A stretch of 64,000 nt of DNA, from contig CAMATX010000002.1 in NCBI GenBank assembly GCA_945861345.1, forward strand, positions 1-64,000, read 5' to 3'. Shown piece after piece: positions 48,481 through 58,914 of this stretch. The translations under genes were made by a program, and so were the position numbers. The notes under the pieces are model-generated. The model had not been told where the DNA came from. It saw only the letters and a program-made list of their open reading frames with translations, and ran no database searches. The first letter of the stretch is position 1. Each line of letters begins with the position of its first letter. The stretch is from Comamonas sp. lk (lineage in GTDB: Bacteria > Pseudomonadota > Gammaproteobacteria > Burkholderiales > Burkholderiaceae_C).

Positions 48481-49428
48481 ATGAATCAACTCGAGGCCCT
48501 CAAGCAGTTCACCACCGTGGTGGCCGATACCGGCGACTTCAAGCAAATCAGCGCCTACCAGCCGCAGGACGCAACGACCAACCCCTCGCTCATCCTCAAG
48601 GCGGTACAAAAACCCGAGTACGCACCGCTGCTCAGCGCCGCGGTCGCCCAGCACCGGGGCCGTGCGCTGGACGAGGTGATGGACCATTTGCTGGTGCGCT
48701 TTGGCTGCGAAATTTTGTCGCTCATTCCTGGCCGCGTCTCTACCGAAGTGGACGCGCGCCTGAGCTTTGATACCGCCGCTTCCGTAGCACGTGGCCAACG
48801 GCTGATCGCGATGTACCAGGCGCAGGGCATCGCCAAAGAGCGCATCCTGATCAAGGTCGCCTCGACCTGGGAGGGCATCCAGGCCGCCGCCCAGCTGGAA
48901 CAAGCCGGCATCCACACCAACCTGACCCTGCTGTTCTCGTTTTGCCAGGCCGTGGCCTGCGGGCAGGCGCAGGTGCAGCTGATCTCGCCGTTTGTGGGGC
49001 GTATTTACGACTGGTACAAAAAGTCTGCCGGCGCGGCCTGGGTGGAGGCCGATATGGCGGGCGCCAATGATCCGGGCGTGCAATCGGTCAAGCAAATTTA
49101 CAACTATTACAAACACCACGGCATTGCCACCGAGGTGATGGGCGCGAGCTTTCGCAATGCGGGGCAAATTACCGCGCTGGCCGGTTGCGACTTGCTCACC
49201 ATCAGCCCCGAGCTGCTGGCCAGTCTGGCCGCCAGCGAGGAGCCGCTGCACGCCAGCTTGCACGCCCCGGCCGCACTGGCCATGGACATCGCGGCCGTGC
49301 AGTTTGACGAGGCGGGCTTTCGCTTTGCGCTCAACGAAGACGCCATGGCCACCGAAAAGCTGGCCGAGGGCATACGCGCTTTTTGCGTAGACGCCGTCAA
49401 ACTTGAAAAACTGCTGCTCGCCGCCTGA
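48481..49428 (+). CDS. tal: Transaldolase
   Basis: [53 protein letters not shown] active-site Lys. Confidence 0.96.
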   Translation: MNQLEALKQFTTVVADTGDFKQISAYQPQDATTNPSLILKAVQKPEYAPLLSAAVAQHRGRALDEVMDHLLVRFGCEILSLIPGRVSTEVDARLSFDTAASVARGQRLIAMYQAQGIAKERILIKVASTWEGIQAAAQLEQAGIHTNLTLLFSFCQAVACGQAQVQLISPFVGRIYDWYKKSAGAAWVEADMAGANDPGVQSVKQIYNYYKHHGIATEVMGASFRNAGQITALAGCDLLTISPELLASLAASEEPLHASLHAPAALAMDIAAVQFDEAGFRFALNEDAMATEKLAEGIRAFCVDAVKLEKLLLAA

Positions 49429-49455
49429 GCGCAGCCACTGACCAGGAGCCCCGCC

Positions 49456-51009
49456 ATGAGCCGTTTGCGCTGTGACCATGCCCCCGCCTGGGCCCAACTG
49501 CAGGCCCACTATGCCGCCAGCGGCCAGGCTTTTGACACCCGCACCGCCTTCGCGGACGATGCGCAGCGCTTTGCGCACTTCTCGCAAGCGGCGCCGCATG
49601 TGTTTGTGGACTTGTCCAAAAACCATATCGAGGCTGCCACCGAGGCGCTCTTGCAAACCTTGGCCCAGCAATGCGGGCTGGCGGCGCACCGCGATGCCAT
49701 GTTCGCCGGCGAAAAAATCAACACCACCGAGGGCCGCGAGGTCTGGCATGTGCTGCTGCGCGCGCCGCGTGATGCCGCCACGGCCAGCGCCCACGAAGCG
49801 GCCGAACTGGCCAAGGTGCACCGCACCTTGGACGCCATGCTGGCCTACGCCGAGCAGGTGCGCGCCGACGCGGCCATCACCGATGTCGTCAATATCGGCA
49901 TTGGCGGCTCCGACCTAGGGCCGCAAATGGCGGTGCTGGCGCTGCAGGCTTTTGCGCACCCGGGTAAGCGCATGCACTTTGTCAGCAACGTCGACGGCCA
50001 CGAACTGGACGCCACACTGGCGAAGCTGCGCCCTGAAAGCACGCTGTTTTTGATCGCCAGCAAAACCTTCACCACCATCGAGACCATGACCAACGCCGCC
50101 TCGGCCAAGCGCTGGTTTGAGGCGGCCGGGGGCCACAACATCGCGCGCCACTTTGCGGCACTCACCACGAACGTGGCGGCCGCTAACGAATTTGGCATTG
50201 ACACAACGTTTGGTTTTTGGGACTGGGTAGGCGGGCGCTACTCGCTGTGGTCGGCTATTGGCCTGCCCATTGCTATTGCCATTGGCGCAGATGGTTTTCG
50301 GGACTTTTTGGCCGGCGCGCATGCCATGGACCAGCACTTCCGCCATGCGCCTTTGCCAGCCAACGCGCCAGTGCGCATGGGCCTGCTCGACGTGTGGTAC
50401 CGCAACTTCCACGGCTTTAGCAGCCGCTCGGTGGCGCCCTACCACAGCGCATTGCGCCGCTTACCGGCCTATTTGCAGCAGCTGGAAATGGAAAGCAACG
50501 GCAAACGCGTGGACAGCCAGGGCCAGGCCCTGCCCTTTGGCACCTCGCCGGTGCCCTGGGGCGAGAGCGGCACCAATGGCCAGCACGCCTACTTTCAGAT
50601 GCTGCACCAAGGCACTGACGTGGTGCCCGTAGAGTTTGTCGCCGTCAAAAAAGCGCGCCACACTTTGCAAGGCCACCACACCCTGCTGCTGGCCAACGTG
50701 CTGGCCCAAGCGCAGGCGCTGATGGTCGGCAAAGCCGATGCGGGCGGCCATAAGCACTTCCCCGGCAACCGCCCCAGCACCGTGCTGCTGCTGGACGACC
50801 TGACGCCTGCCAGCCTGGGCGCACTTATTGCCTTGCAAGAGCACCGCGTGTTTGTCAGCGGCGCGCTGTGGGGCATTAACAGCTTTGACCAATGGGGCGT
50901 CGAGCTGGGCAAAGTGCTGGCCAAGGACATCGCCCCGCGCTTAGATAACGGCGACGCCAGCGGATTGGACGCGTCGACGGCGGGGTTGCTGGCGATGCTG
51001 CGCGCTTAG
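49456..51009 (+). CDS. pgi: Glucose-6-phosphate isomerase
   Basis: NIGIGGSDLGPQMA; GRYSLWSAIGLP; INSFDQWGVELGK. Confidence 0.97.
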   Translation: MSRLRCDHAPAWAQLQAHYAASGQAFDTRTAFADDAQRFAHFSQAAPHVFVDLSKNHIEAATEALLQTLAQQCGLAAHRDAMFAGEKINTTEGREVWHVLLRAPRDAATASAHEAAELAKVHRTLDAMLAYAEQVRADAAITDVVNIGIGGSDLGPQMAVLALQAFAHPGKRMHFVSNVDGHELDATLAKLRPESTLFLIASKTFTTIETMTNAASAKRWFEAAGGHNIARHFAALTTNVAAANEFGIDTTFGFWDWVGGRYSLWSAIGLPIAIAIGADGFRDFLAGAHAMDQHFRHAPLPANAPVRMGLLDVWYRNFHGFSSRSVAPYHSALRRLPAYLQQLEMESNGKRVDSQGQALPFGTSPVPWGESGTNGQHAYFQMLHQGTDVVPVEFVAVKKARHTLQGHHTLLLANVLAQAQALMVGKADAGGHKHFPGNRPSTVLLLDDLTPASLGALIALQEHRVFVSGALWGINSFDQWGVELGKVLAKDIAPRLDNGDASGLDASTAGLLAMLRA

Positions 51010-53159
51010 GGCTTGGGCGGCGCAGCCGCCGCAGCACGCGCCGCAAACTCCGCCCGCAAGGCACGCAGTTTTTCGCGCGGGTCTTCTTTGATGGTGTTTT
51101 GGTCCAGGGCCATTTCGGCGATAAAGCGGCTGGGCTGGGCGGCGATGGTGTCGCGGCCTTTTTTGCGGCGGCGCGTCCAGCTCACTTGCAAGGTGCGCTG
51201 GGCGCGGGTGATGCCCACGTACATCAGGCGGCGCTCTTCCTGCAGGCGGGTCACCATGTCGGCATGGGCCAGAGCGTCAGCCGCTTCATCGGCGGCCTCT
51301 GCCGGGCTGGCTTTACCGGCCTCGTCCATCTTGAAGGGCAGCATGCCTTCGGTTACGCCCACCAGCATCACATGCGGCCATTCCAGGCCCTTGGCGGCAT
51401 GCAAGGTAGATAGGGTGACCACGTTTTGGTCTTTTTCGCGCTCGCTCAGGGTCGAGAGTAAGGCAATGGTTTGCGCCACCTCCAGCAAATTTTTGCTCGG
51501 GCGCTGGGTAATCAGGATGTCTTCGTCGGTCTGGCCGCCGCAGCGCTGGGCCATCCATTCGCAAAACTCCATCACATTGGTCCACTTGGCGGCGGCTATT
51601 TGTGGGCTGTCTTCGGTATCAAAGAGGTGTTTTTCGTAGGCCATATCGGCCAGCCATTCGCGCAAGAATGCCAGGGCCGCTTCGGCCCCTTCGGTGTGGC
51701 GGGCGCGAAACTGCAGGTCGTTCACCGTGCGGCCGAACTCTTGCAAGCTGCCCAGCGCCCGGCTGGACAGCACCGAGGGCAGCGAGGACGAAAACAGCGC
51801 CTCAAACAAACTGAGTTTGTAGCGGCTGGCAAAAGTGCCCAGGCTGCCCAGTGTCTGGTGGCCAATGCCGCGCTTGGGCGTGGTCACGGCGCGCAAAAAA
51901 GCCGGGTCGTCGTCGTTATTGGCCCACAGGCGCAGCCAGGCGCACAGGTCGCGCACCTCGGCGCGTTCAAAAAAACTTTGCCCGCCTGACACTTTGTAGG
52001 CGATGCCGGCTTTGCGCAGCGCTTTCTCGAAAGGCTTGGCCTGGTGGTTGGCGCGGTATAGCACTGCAAAGTCGCGCAGCTCTTTGTACTGCATGCCGGC
52101 CTGCGCCAAGGTGCCCTCGGCGCGCAGACTTTGGATGCGGGCCACCACGCGCTCGGCCTCGTGGTCTTCGCTGTCGGCGTCCACCACGCGCACCGGCTCG
52201 CACTCGCCCAGTTCGCTCCACAGGCTTTTAGGAAAGAGCTTGGGGTTGGCTGCGATCACGTTGTTGGCCGCGCGCAAGATGGCGGCGGTAGAGCGGTAGT
52301 TTTGCTCCAGCTTGATGACTTTGAGCGTGGGAAAGTCCTGCGGCAGCAGGCGCAAATTGTCCAAAGTAGCGCCACGCCAGCCGTAAATACTTTGGTCGTC
52401 ATCGCCCACAGCGGTAAAGCGCGCTGCATCGCGGCCACTGGCCAGCGTGCCGTCGGGCTCGCAGCCCACCAAGAGCTTGAGCATGCCGTACTGGGTGGCA
52501 TTGGTGTCCTGGTATTCATCCACCAGCACGTGGCCCATATAGCCTTGCCATTGGGCACGCACCTCGGGGTGCTCGCGCAGCAGTTTGAGCGGCAGGCTGA
52601 TCAGGTCGTCAAAGTCCACGCTTTGGTAGGCGCTGAGGCGCTCCTCATAGCGGCCCATGATGATGGCGCTTTGGCGCTCGTGCTCGTCAGCGGCGATGGC
52701 CAAGGCCTGCTCGGCGTTCAGGCCGGCGCTTTTCCAGGCGCTAATCGTCCACTGCCAGTTGCGCGCGGTGGCCGCATCGGTGCTGCCGCCAGCGTCTTTG
52801 AGAATGCTGGTGACATCGGCGCTGTCCAAGATGCTGAACTGCGGCTTGAGCCCCAACACCGCGCCGTTGGCCCGCAGCATGCGCACACCGAGCGCGTGGA
52901 AGGTGCAAATGAGCACCTCCTGGGCCGCTTTGCCAATCAGGGCGCGGGCGCGCTCGCGCATTTCGGCGGCGGCTTTGTTGGTAAAGGTGATGGCCGCAAT
53001 CCGCGTGGCCGGCATGCCCGCTTGGATGAGCCGGCCGATTTTGTGCGTGATCACCCGTGTTTTGCCCGAACCGGCGCCGGCCAGCACCAGGCAGGGGCCG
53101 TGCATGTAGTTGACCGCCTCTTGCTGGGCGGTGTTCATGGCATTGGAGGGGGAGGACAT
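51006..53159 (-). CDS. UvrD/Rep-family ATP-dependent DNA helicase
   Basis: LAGAGSGKTRVITHKI, DEYQDTNATQYGML, DDDQSIYGWRGA, TLHAAKGLEW. Confidence 0.95.
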   Translation of the reverse strand: MSSPSNAMNTAQQEAVNYMHGPCLVLAGAGSGKTRVITHKIGRLIQAGMPATRIAAITFTNKAAAEMRERARALIGKAAQEVLICTFHALGVRMLRANGAVLGLKPQFSILDSADVTSILKDAGGSTDAATARNWQWTISAWKSAGLNAEQALAIAADEHERQSAIIMGRYEERLSAYQSVDFDDLISLPLKLLREHPEVRAQWQGYMGHVLVDEYQDTNATQYGMLKLLVGCEPDGTLASGRDAARFTAVGDDDQSIYGWRGATLDNLRLLPQDFPTLKVIKLEQNYRSTAAILRAANNVIAANPKLFPKSLWSELGECEPVRVVDADSEDHEAERVVARIQSLRAEGTLAQAGMQYKELRDFAVLYRANHQAKPFEKALRKAGIAYKVSGGQSFFERAEVRDLCAWLRLWANNDDDPAFLRAVTTPKRGIGHQTLGSLGTFASRYKLSLFEALFSSSLPSVLSSRALGSLQEFGRTVNDLQFRARHTEGAEAALAFLREWLADMAYEKHLFDTEDSPQIAAAKWTNVMEFCEWMAQRCGGQTDEDILITQRPSKNLLEVAQTIALLSTLSEREKDQNVVTLSTLHAAKGLEWPHVMLVGVTEGMLPFKMDEAGKASPAEAADEAADALAHADMVTRLQEERRLMYVGITRAQRTLQVSWTRRRKKGRDTIAAQPSRFIAEMALDQNTIKEDPREKLRALRAEFAARAAAAAPPKP

Positions 53160-53253
53160 ACGCAGTCGGCAGGGGCCGCAAATTGGAGGGCAATCACAAA
53201 GGCCGCGCATCTTAACGGCTGGGTGGCGCCTCGTTTGCCTTGACAATGGTGCC

Positions 53254-54246
53254 ATGTTGCAAATACTGGCTGTTACGTTTCCATTTTTCGCGCTGGTGGG
53301 TTTGGGTTATGTGGCCGCCGTGCGTGGCATGCTGCCTTTGTCGGCGATTGGCGGCATGAACACCTTTGTGTTGTTTTTTGCGCTGCCCTGCATGCTTTAC
53401 CGTTTTGGCGCGAGCACGCCGATCGCCCAGCTGTTTGACCCGGGCGCTGCGCTGAGCTATTTGCTGTGCGCGCTGCTGATGGTCACGCTAGTGATAGCCC
53501 TCACACGACGCGGACCTATCGGCTGGAATGACGCGGCCTTTGGCGCGCTGGTCGGGGCTTTTCCCAACACCGGCTTTATGGGCGTTCCGCTGCTGGTGGC
53601 GCTTTTGGGCCAGGCCGCAGCGGGGCCAGCCATCGTCACGATTTTGGTGGACATGGTGATCACCACCTCGCTGTGCATTGCGCTGTCGCGCTTGGGCGGC
53701 GGCCACGGCGAGGGCGACAGCAGCGCGCCCCAAGGCGCAGGCCAAGCGGCCCGCAGCGCTTTGCGCGGCGTGGCGACCAACCCCATGCCCTGGGCCATCT
53801 TGAGCGGCGCAGTGGTCTCGGCCTTTGCCATCGTGCTGCCTGCACCCTTGGCCAAAACCGTGGCCTTGCTGGCCGATAGCGCCTCGCCGGTGGCTTTGTT
53901 CACCATTGGCGCGGTGCTGGCCCGCTCGCGCATGCAAGCGGCCTGCGGCCATGCACCGGCGGTGCCGCTGGGCCAGGTGCTGCCGGTGGTGGCCATCAAG
54001 TTGGTGGTGCATCCGCTGGTGGTGCTGGGCGTGGGCCGCGCTGCGCAAAACCTGGGCGTGGCGCTCGATGACTTTGCGCTCATGGTCATGGTGCTGGTGG
54101 CAGCTCTGCCCAGTGCGAGCAATGTCTCTATGCTGGCTGAACGCTTTGGCGCCAACAACGGGCGCATTGCCCGCATCATTTTGTTTTCAACGATGGCGGC
54201 CTTCTTGAGCTTCTCGGGCGCCGTGGCCTGGATGACGGGGCGTTAA
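53254..54246 (+). CDS. AEC family transporter (auxin efflux carrier-like permease)
   Basis: ~10 TM; MLQILAVTFPFFALVGLGYVAAVRGMLPLSAIGGMNTFVLFFALP; GNTGFMGVP-like GAFPNTGFMGVPLL. Confidence 0.9.
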   Translation: MLQILAVTFPFFALVGLGYVAAVRGMLPLSAIGGMNTFVLFFALPCMLYRFGASTPIAQLFDPGAALSYLLCALLMVTLVIALTRRGPIGWNDAAFGALVGAFPNTGFMGVPLLVALLGQAAAGPAIVTILVDMVITTSLCIALSRLGGGHGEGDSSAPQGAGQAARSALRGVATNPMPWAILSGAVVSAFAIVLPAPLAKTVALLADSASPVALFTIGAVLARSRMQAACGHAPAVPLGQVLPVVAIKLVVHPLVVLGVGRAAQNLGVALDDFALMVMVLVAALPSASNVSMLAERFGANNGRIARIILFSTMAAFLSFSGAVAWMTGR

Positions 54247-56414
54247 ATCGTCAGCGGGTCCACATCGATGGCCCAGCGGATCAGCCCTTTGCACCCCGGC
54301 GCGCTGCGGGCCGCTTGCAAAACAGTGTGCCAGCCGCCCAAAAACTGCTGCAAGGCGCTGCGCGAATCACTCTCGACCAGCATTTGGGCGCGCTCCACAT
54401 TGGCCACTCGCTGCATAGACATGGGCACAGCCGGGTAGAGCGTGACCTGCGCGAGCACCGCTTGCCAACCGGGCCACTGCCCCATATCGGACAGCGCTTG
54501 CACACGCGCGGTGTTCAAGAAAGCCTGCGCCGCCTCTTGGGTGCGCGCATCGGCGCGCACCAGGGCCTGGAAACTAAAAGGCGGCATGCCTGCCTGCGCC
54601 CGCTCTTGGAGCTGGCTGTCGGCAAACGCAGGGTAGTCGTATTGCTTTAAGGCGGCATAAACCGGGTGCGCCGGCTGAAAAGTTTGCACCCACACCTCGC
54701 TGTGGGCGCCTAAAGCGGCATCGCGCCCGGCGCGCCCGGCCGCTTGCAAAAGCAGTGAGAACAAACGCTCTGGCGCGCGGAAATCGCTGGAGAACAAAGC
54801 GCTGTCCGGGTTGATCGCCGCCACCAGCGTGATGCGGCGAAAGTCGTGGCCCTTGGCAATCATTTGCGTGCCCACCAGCACGTCGACCTCGCCGGCGTGC
54901 ACCGCTGCCAACTGGCTTTGCAGCGTGCCTTTGCGGCGTGTGGTGTCAGCGTCGATGCGCGCGATACGCACCGGCTCGCCCTCGGGCTGCGCCTCGCTCT
55001 GGGTGCCGGGGCGGCGCACCTCGGCCAGGAGCGTGGCCAACAGCTCTTCGACTTGCTCGGTACCCCGACCCAGCGGCACGATGTCCGGGTTGCCGCAGTC
55101 CGGGCAGGTGCGGGGCACGCGGTTGCTCAGGCCGCAGTGGTGGCAGCGCAGCGTGCGGTCGCTTTTATGAAACACCCGAAACGCGCTGCAGTGACTGCAC
55201 GCGCTTTTCCAGCCGCAATCGGTGCAATGCAGTACCGGCGCATAACCGCGCCGGTTGATAAACACCAGGCTTTGTTCGCCGCGCGCCACGCGTTCTTTGA
55301 GTGCCTCGACCAGCGGCAGCGAAAACACGGCGTTACGCGGCTGGTGCGTCATGTCCACGCGGCGCACCAGGGGCAGGCTGCGCCCGGCCGCGCCGATGCG
55401 GCTGGGCATGTGCAAGCGCGCATAGCGCCCGCCCTGGTCTACAGGGCGGCTGTGGTACCAGCTCTCCAAAGACGGGGTGGCCGAACCCAGCAGCACTTTG
55501 GCGCCTTCCAGGCGGCCGCGGTAGATCGCCAAGTCGCGCGCCGAGTAGCGCGCGCCCTCGCCGCTTTTGTAACTGGGGTCGTGCTCCTCGTCGACCACGA
55601 TCAGCGCCAGGCCGGGCATGGAGGCAAACACCGCCATGCGTGTGCCCAGCACGATGCGTGCACCGCCCTGGTGCGCCGCCAGCCAGGCCGAGAGGCGCTG
55701 CGCCGGCGTCATGCCGCTGTGCAAGCTGACAACGGCCTGCGGGCCCCACTGCGGAACAAACCGCGCCTCAAAACGCGCTTGCAGCTGCGGTGTGAGGTTG
55801 ATCTCGGGCACCATGACCAGCACCTGGGCGCGGGGGTCGCGCAAGAGCAAATCTTGCACAGCGCGCAAATACACCTCGGTCTTGCCGCTGCCGGTGGCGC
55901 CAAACAGCAAAAACGGCCCGGGCTGGGATTGGATCTCGGCCAATACCTGCGCCTGCTCGGGGCTGAGCATGTCGCCGGCGGCACCGTCGGCCTGCGCCGA
56001 GGCGCTTGGCGCAGCGCTGGCGATTCTGAGTTGGGCTTTTTCTAAACGCTGCGCGCGGCGCTGCAATTGCAGGGGCGAGACATCGCGCAGCTGCGGGGGC
56101 AAGGCCGCCAGTGCCACCTCGCCTGCCGAGCGCTGGTAGTACTGCGCGCTAAAGCGGATGAGTTGCTGCCAAGGTGCGGACAATGGCTGAACCGTGTCGA
56201 GCACGGCGGCGATATCGCGCACTTTGTCGGGTTCGATTTCGCCGGTGGCGTCGGGCGCTTGGGCGTCCCACACCAGCCCCAAGGTTTCGCGCGCGCCCAG
56301 CGGCACCCGCACCAAGGTGCCCGGCGCCAAGGCCAGCGTATGCCGGTAAGTCAGCACCGGGCCCAACTGCGCATGGGCGGGCGTGTGCACCAGCACGGGC
56401 AGCCACACACTCAT
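54243..56414 (-). CDS. priA: Primosomal protein N' (PriA helicase)
   Basis: FGATGSGKTEVYLRAV, Zn-binding CTDCGWKSACSHCSAF..CHHCGLSNRVPRTCPDCGN. Confidence 0.96.
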   Translation of the reverse strand: MSVWLPVLVHTPAHAQLGPVLTYRHTLALAPGTLVRVPLGARETLGLVWDAQAPDATGEIEPDKVRDIAAVLDTVQPLSAPWQQLIRFSAQYYQRSAGEVALAALPPQLRDVSPLQLQRRAQRLEKAQLRIASAAPSASAQADGAAGDMLSPEQAQVLAEIQSQPGPFLLFGATGSGKTEVYLRAVQDLLLRDPRAQVLVMVPEINLTPQLQARFEARFVPQWGPQAVVSLHSGMTPAQRLSAWLAAHQGGARIVLGTRMAVFASMPGLALIVVDEEHDPSYKSGEGARYSARDLAIYRGRLEGAKVLLGSATPSLESWYHSRPVDQGGRYARLHMPSRIGAAGRSLPLVRRVDMTHQPRNAVFSLPLVEALKERVARGEQSLVFINRRGYAPVLHCTDCGWKSACSHCSAFRVFHKSDRTLRCHHCGLSNRVPRTCPDCGNPDIVPLGRGTEQVEELLATLLAEVRRPGTQSEAQPEGEPVRIARIDADTTRRKGTLQSQLAAVHAGEVDVLVGTQMIAKGHDFRRITLVAAINPDSALFSSDFRAPERLFSLLLQAAGRAGRDAALGAHSEVWVQTFQPAHPVYAALKQYDYPAFADSQLQERAQAGMPPFSFQALVRADARTQEAAQAFLNTARVQALSDMGQWPGWQAVLAQVTLYPAVPMSMQRVANVERAQMLVESDSRSALQQFLGGWHTVLQAARSAPGCKGLIRWAIDVDPLTI

Positions 56415-56492
56415 GGCTGCGCCTGCGCTGCGCGCATCTGACCGGATCGTTCTTGGGGGCGGGTTTGCATCAGTTACGGCAAAAAAATACGC

Positions 56493-57066
56493 TAAGTCCT
56501 TGATCCAATTGGCGGGCTGGGATTACCCCCAATTTATGTGGATAACTTTGTTGATAGGCGTGGAATGTGGCCCGCCCACCCTCGAAAAACCAGCGGAAAG
56601 GTACCTTGCATAAAATTTAGGCAATTTTATAAATTCCATACGAATCAATGACTTATGCTGCATAAAGGATACCGCCGGAGGCCACAAGGGCATTACCAGG
56701 GGCGCCACGATACCTAGCGCCAATTGTGCATAACTAACTTTGCCTTGCAAACGTGCAAGCCATGGGCAGCGGCCCAAAGCTGTGCCTGCAAGCCGCCCCA
56801 TTGTGCACCGCCTCCATCTGGACGGACATACAGCCTTTGGGCGCTGCGCACCGTAGTTTTCCAATTAGCCGTGGCATTTGATGCCCGGTTGCGAAAGCAG
56901 GCCTAAGTGATTGATCCGTATGGCAGCGACAGCTTATGGCCTTTTTCTGTGGATAACTTTGTTGATATCCCTGCGCAGAGAGGTCAAAACCCTTGACAAA
57001 TCAAGGCTTTCGAAACATTGCCTCTAAAAAAAGCATATTCGTATTTCCATACAAATCAATGATTTA
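56493..57066. repeat. Diverged 411-bp-period duplicated module with DnaA-box-like sequences
   Basis: ctaagt..ttgatcc (56492/56903), TGTGGATAACTTTGTTGATA (56537/56948, identical 20-mers) and ttccatacRaatcaatga (56634/57045) recur at the same 411-bp offset. Confidence 0.7.
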
Positions 57067-57211
57067 GCAGATTATCCAAGCCAACATGCCGTCTGCAGGG
57101 CGAGGCACTTGGCGGCTTGTATGGACAGGAATTTTTGTGCACAAGTGCGCTCTGGGGCATAAAAACCGGCAAATAAATGCTAGGCAAACTGCCCGGCCCC
57201 GGACCTTGGCG

Positions 57212-58237
57212 TTATTTTGCTTTGGCGCGCGGATGCGCCGCATCGTACGCGCGGGACAAATGCTGGAAATCGAGCCGCGTGTAGACCTGGGTCGTGCTGA
57301 TGTTGGCGTGCCCGAGCAGCTCTTGCACACCGCGCAAATCGCTGCTGGACTGCAGCACATGGCTGGCAAACGAATGGCGCAGCATGTGCGGGTGCACCGG
57401 CGTGCTGGTGTTGGCCAGCAAGCTGCGCCTTTGCAGGCGCTGCCAGACCGACTGCGCCGTGAGCCGCGTGCCATTGCGCCCGGTAAACAGCGCAGGCGAG
57501 TCGGCCCCCCCCGCGCCGCGCCCGGGCGGGCTGCCGCGCAGCGCCAACCAGCGATGCAAAGCAGCCAGCGCCGCGCTACCGACAGGCACGCTGCGCCGCT
57601 TGCTGCCTTTGCCCAGCACATGGGCCTGCGCGTCTTGCAGGTCGACCCAGCCTTTGGCCAGCGCACTGGCCTGCACGTCCAGCCCCACCAGCTCGCCCAC
57701 GCGCAGACCGCTGCCGTATAAAAGCTCGACGATGGCGACATCGCGCGCCTCCAACCAGGCGCCGTCTTCGCTGCGGAAGTCGGCAAACTGCACCGCGTCG
57801 TCCACGCCCAGCGCTTTGGGCAGGGGCTTGGCCGCTTTGGGGGCGCGCACGTCTTGTACCGGGTTACTGGCGACCAGGCCTTGGCGGCCTAGCCAGGCAT
57901 AAAAACCGCGCCAGCCGCTCAGGATGAGCGCAATGCCCCGCGCGCTGCGCCCACCGCTGTGCATGGCGGCGATCCAGCGGCGAATGTGGTGGTGCCCCAC
58001 CTCGCACAGAGGCAAGGCCGCTTGCGCCGTGCGACCGGTGCCTTGCGCGTAGCTTTGCAGCTTGGCCAAATCCAGGGCGTACAAATCAACGGTGCGCGCG
58101 GCCAGGCGCTTTTCGACCCGCACGTACTCCAGGTAGCGTGTGACCAGGTCGGCGTCGCTTGCCACGGGGCGCGGGGTGCTGGCGCGCTTTAACGCAAACG
58201 GCTCAGCGCGGCGCTGGCCACCTCGCCGATGCGGCAC
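57212..58237 (-). CDS. xerC: Tyrosine recombinase XerC
   Basis: HPHMLRHSFASHVLQSSSDLRGVQELLGHANISTTQVYTRLDFQHL; start may be further downstream, as the ORF overlaps DUF484. Confidence 0.92.
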   Translation of the reverse strand: MPHRRGGQRRAEPFALKRASTPRPVASDADLVTRYLEYVRVEKRLAARTVDLYALDLAKLQSYAQGTGRTAQAALPLCEVGHHHIRRWIAAMHSGGRSARGIALILSGWRGFYAWLGRQGLVASNPVQDVRAPKAAKPLPKALGVDDAVQFADFRSEDGAWLEARDVAIVELLYGSGLRVGELVGLDVQASALAKGWVDLQDAQAHVLGKGSKRRSVPVGSAALAALHRWLALRGSPPGRGAGGADSPALFTGRNGTRLTAQSVWQRLQRRSLLANTSTPVHPHMLRHSFASHVLQSSSDLRGVQELLGHANISTTQVYTRLDFQHLSRAYDAAHPRAKAK

Positions 58238-58887
58238 AAAAAGTCAGTGCCCATGCCGCCATGAAAGCGCTGCGCGTCCATCGATGCGAGCACCAGCATG
58301 CCAAAAGCCGGCGCGCTGCTGCCCGCTTCGCCACTGCGCAAGGCGATGATGGCAATCGAGGCGGCCGTATCGGGCTTGTCCAGCCACTGGGTGACTTCAA
58401 AGCCCGTGTTCAGGCCACAAAAGGGCTCGGTCAGCGAGGAAGCAAACAGCTTGGCCTCGTCGCTCACGCCTTGTACAAAAACGCTGTCGGCGTACTGGCT
58501 GTCCAGGCCCCACAGGCGCAGACTGACCTGGGGCACGGCAAATTGCTCGCGAATTTCCTGGGTAATCAGGCCGGGCAGGGTTTGCGCTTGGGGCACCAGC
58601 AAAAGGCCGCGGGCCCAGCGCAAAATTTTGTCGGACAAGAGAACGTTGTCGTTGCCGTGGCGAATCATCTCCATGATGCGCGACTCCAGCAGTTTGATTT
58701 TTTCGCGCAGCATTTCGGCCTGGCGCTCTTGCAGGCTGACGGCGCGGTGGCTGTGCGGGCTGGTAATTTGCACGGCGGCCAGCAAATCGGCGTGGCGCAC
58801 AAAAAAGTCGGGCGTATTGGCCAGGTAGTTGGCAATATCGTCCTCGGTGATCGGGTTGTTCAGGCTAGGTTCGTTGTGCTGGCTCAT
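58189..58887 (-). CDS. DUF484 family protein
   Basis: ITEDDIANYLANTPDFFVRHADLLAAVQITSPHSHRAVSLQERQAEMLREKIKLLE; next to xerC and dapF. Confidence 0.88.
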   Translation of the reverse strand: MSQHNEPSLNNPITEDDIANYLANTPDFFVRHADLLAAVQITSPHSHRAVSLQERQAEMLREKIKLLESRIMEMIRHGNDNVLLSDKILRWARGLLLVPQAQTLPGLITQEIREQFAVPQVSLRLWGLDSQYADSVFVQGVSDEAKLFASSLTEPFCGLNTGFEVTQWLDKPDTAASIAIIALRSGEAGSSAPAFGMLVLASMDAQRFHGGMGTDFLCRIGEVASAALSRLR

Positions 58888-58914
58888 GGTTTTTTTAAGT
58901 GTAGAAAAATAGTT

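Noticed and set aside
48466-49821. 451-aa minus-strand ORF opposite tal and pgi
   Set aside because: Antisense to clear transaldolase and glucose-6-phosphate isomerase genes; shadow ORF.
52131-53243. 370-aa plus-strand ORF opposite the UvrD/Rep helicase
   Set aside because: Antisense to helicase motifs; no recognisable domain.
54846-56045. 399-aa plus-strand ORF opposite priA
   Set aside because: Antisense to PriA helicase and zinc-binding motifs; shadow ORF.
57001-57066. Possible dif site for XerC/XerD upstream of xerC
   Set aside because: aagcatattcgtatttccatac has some resemblance, but I could not match both XerC and XerD arms of a known dif consensus.
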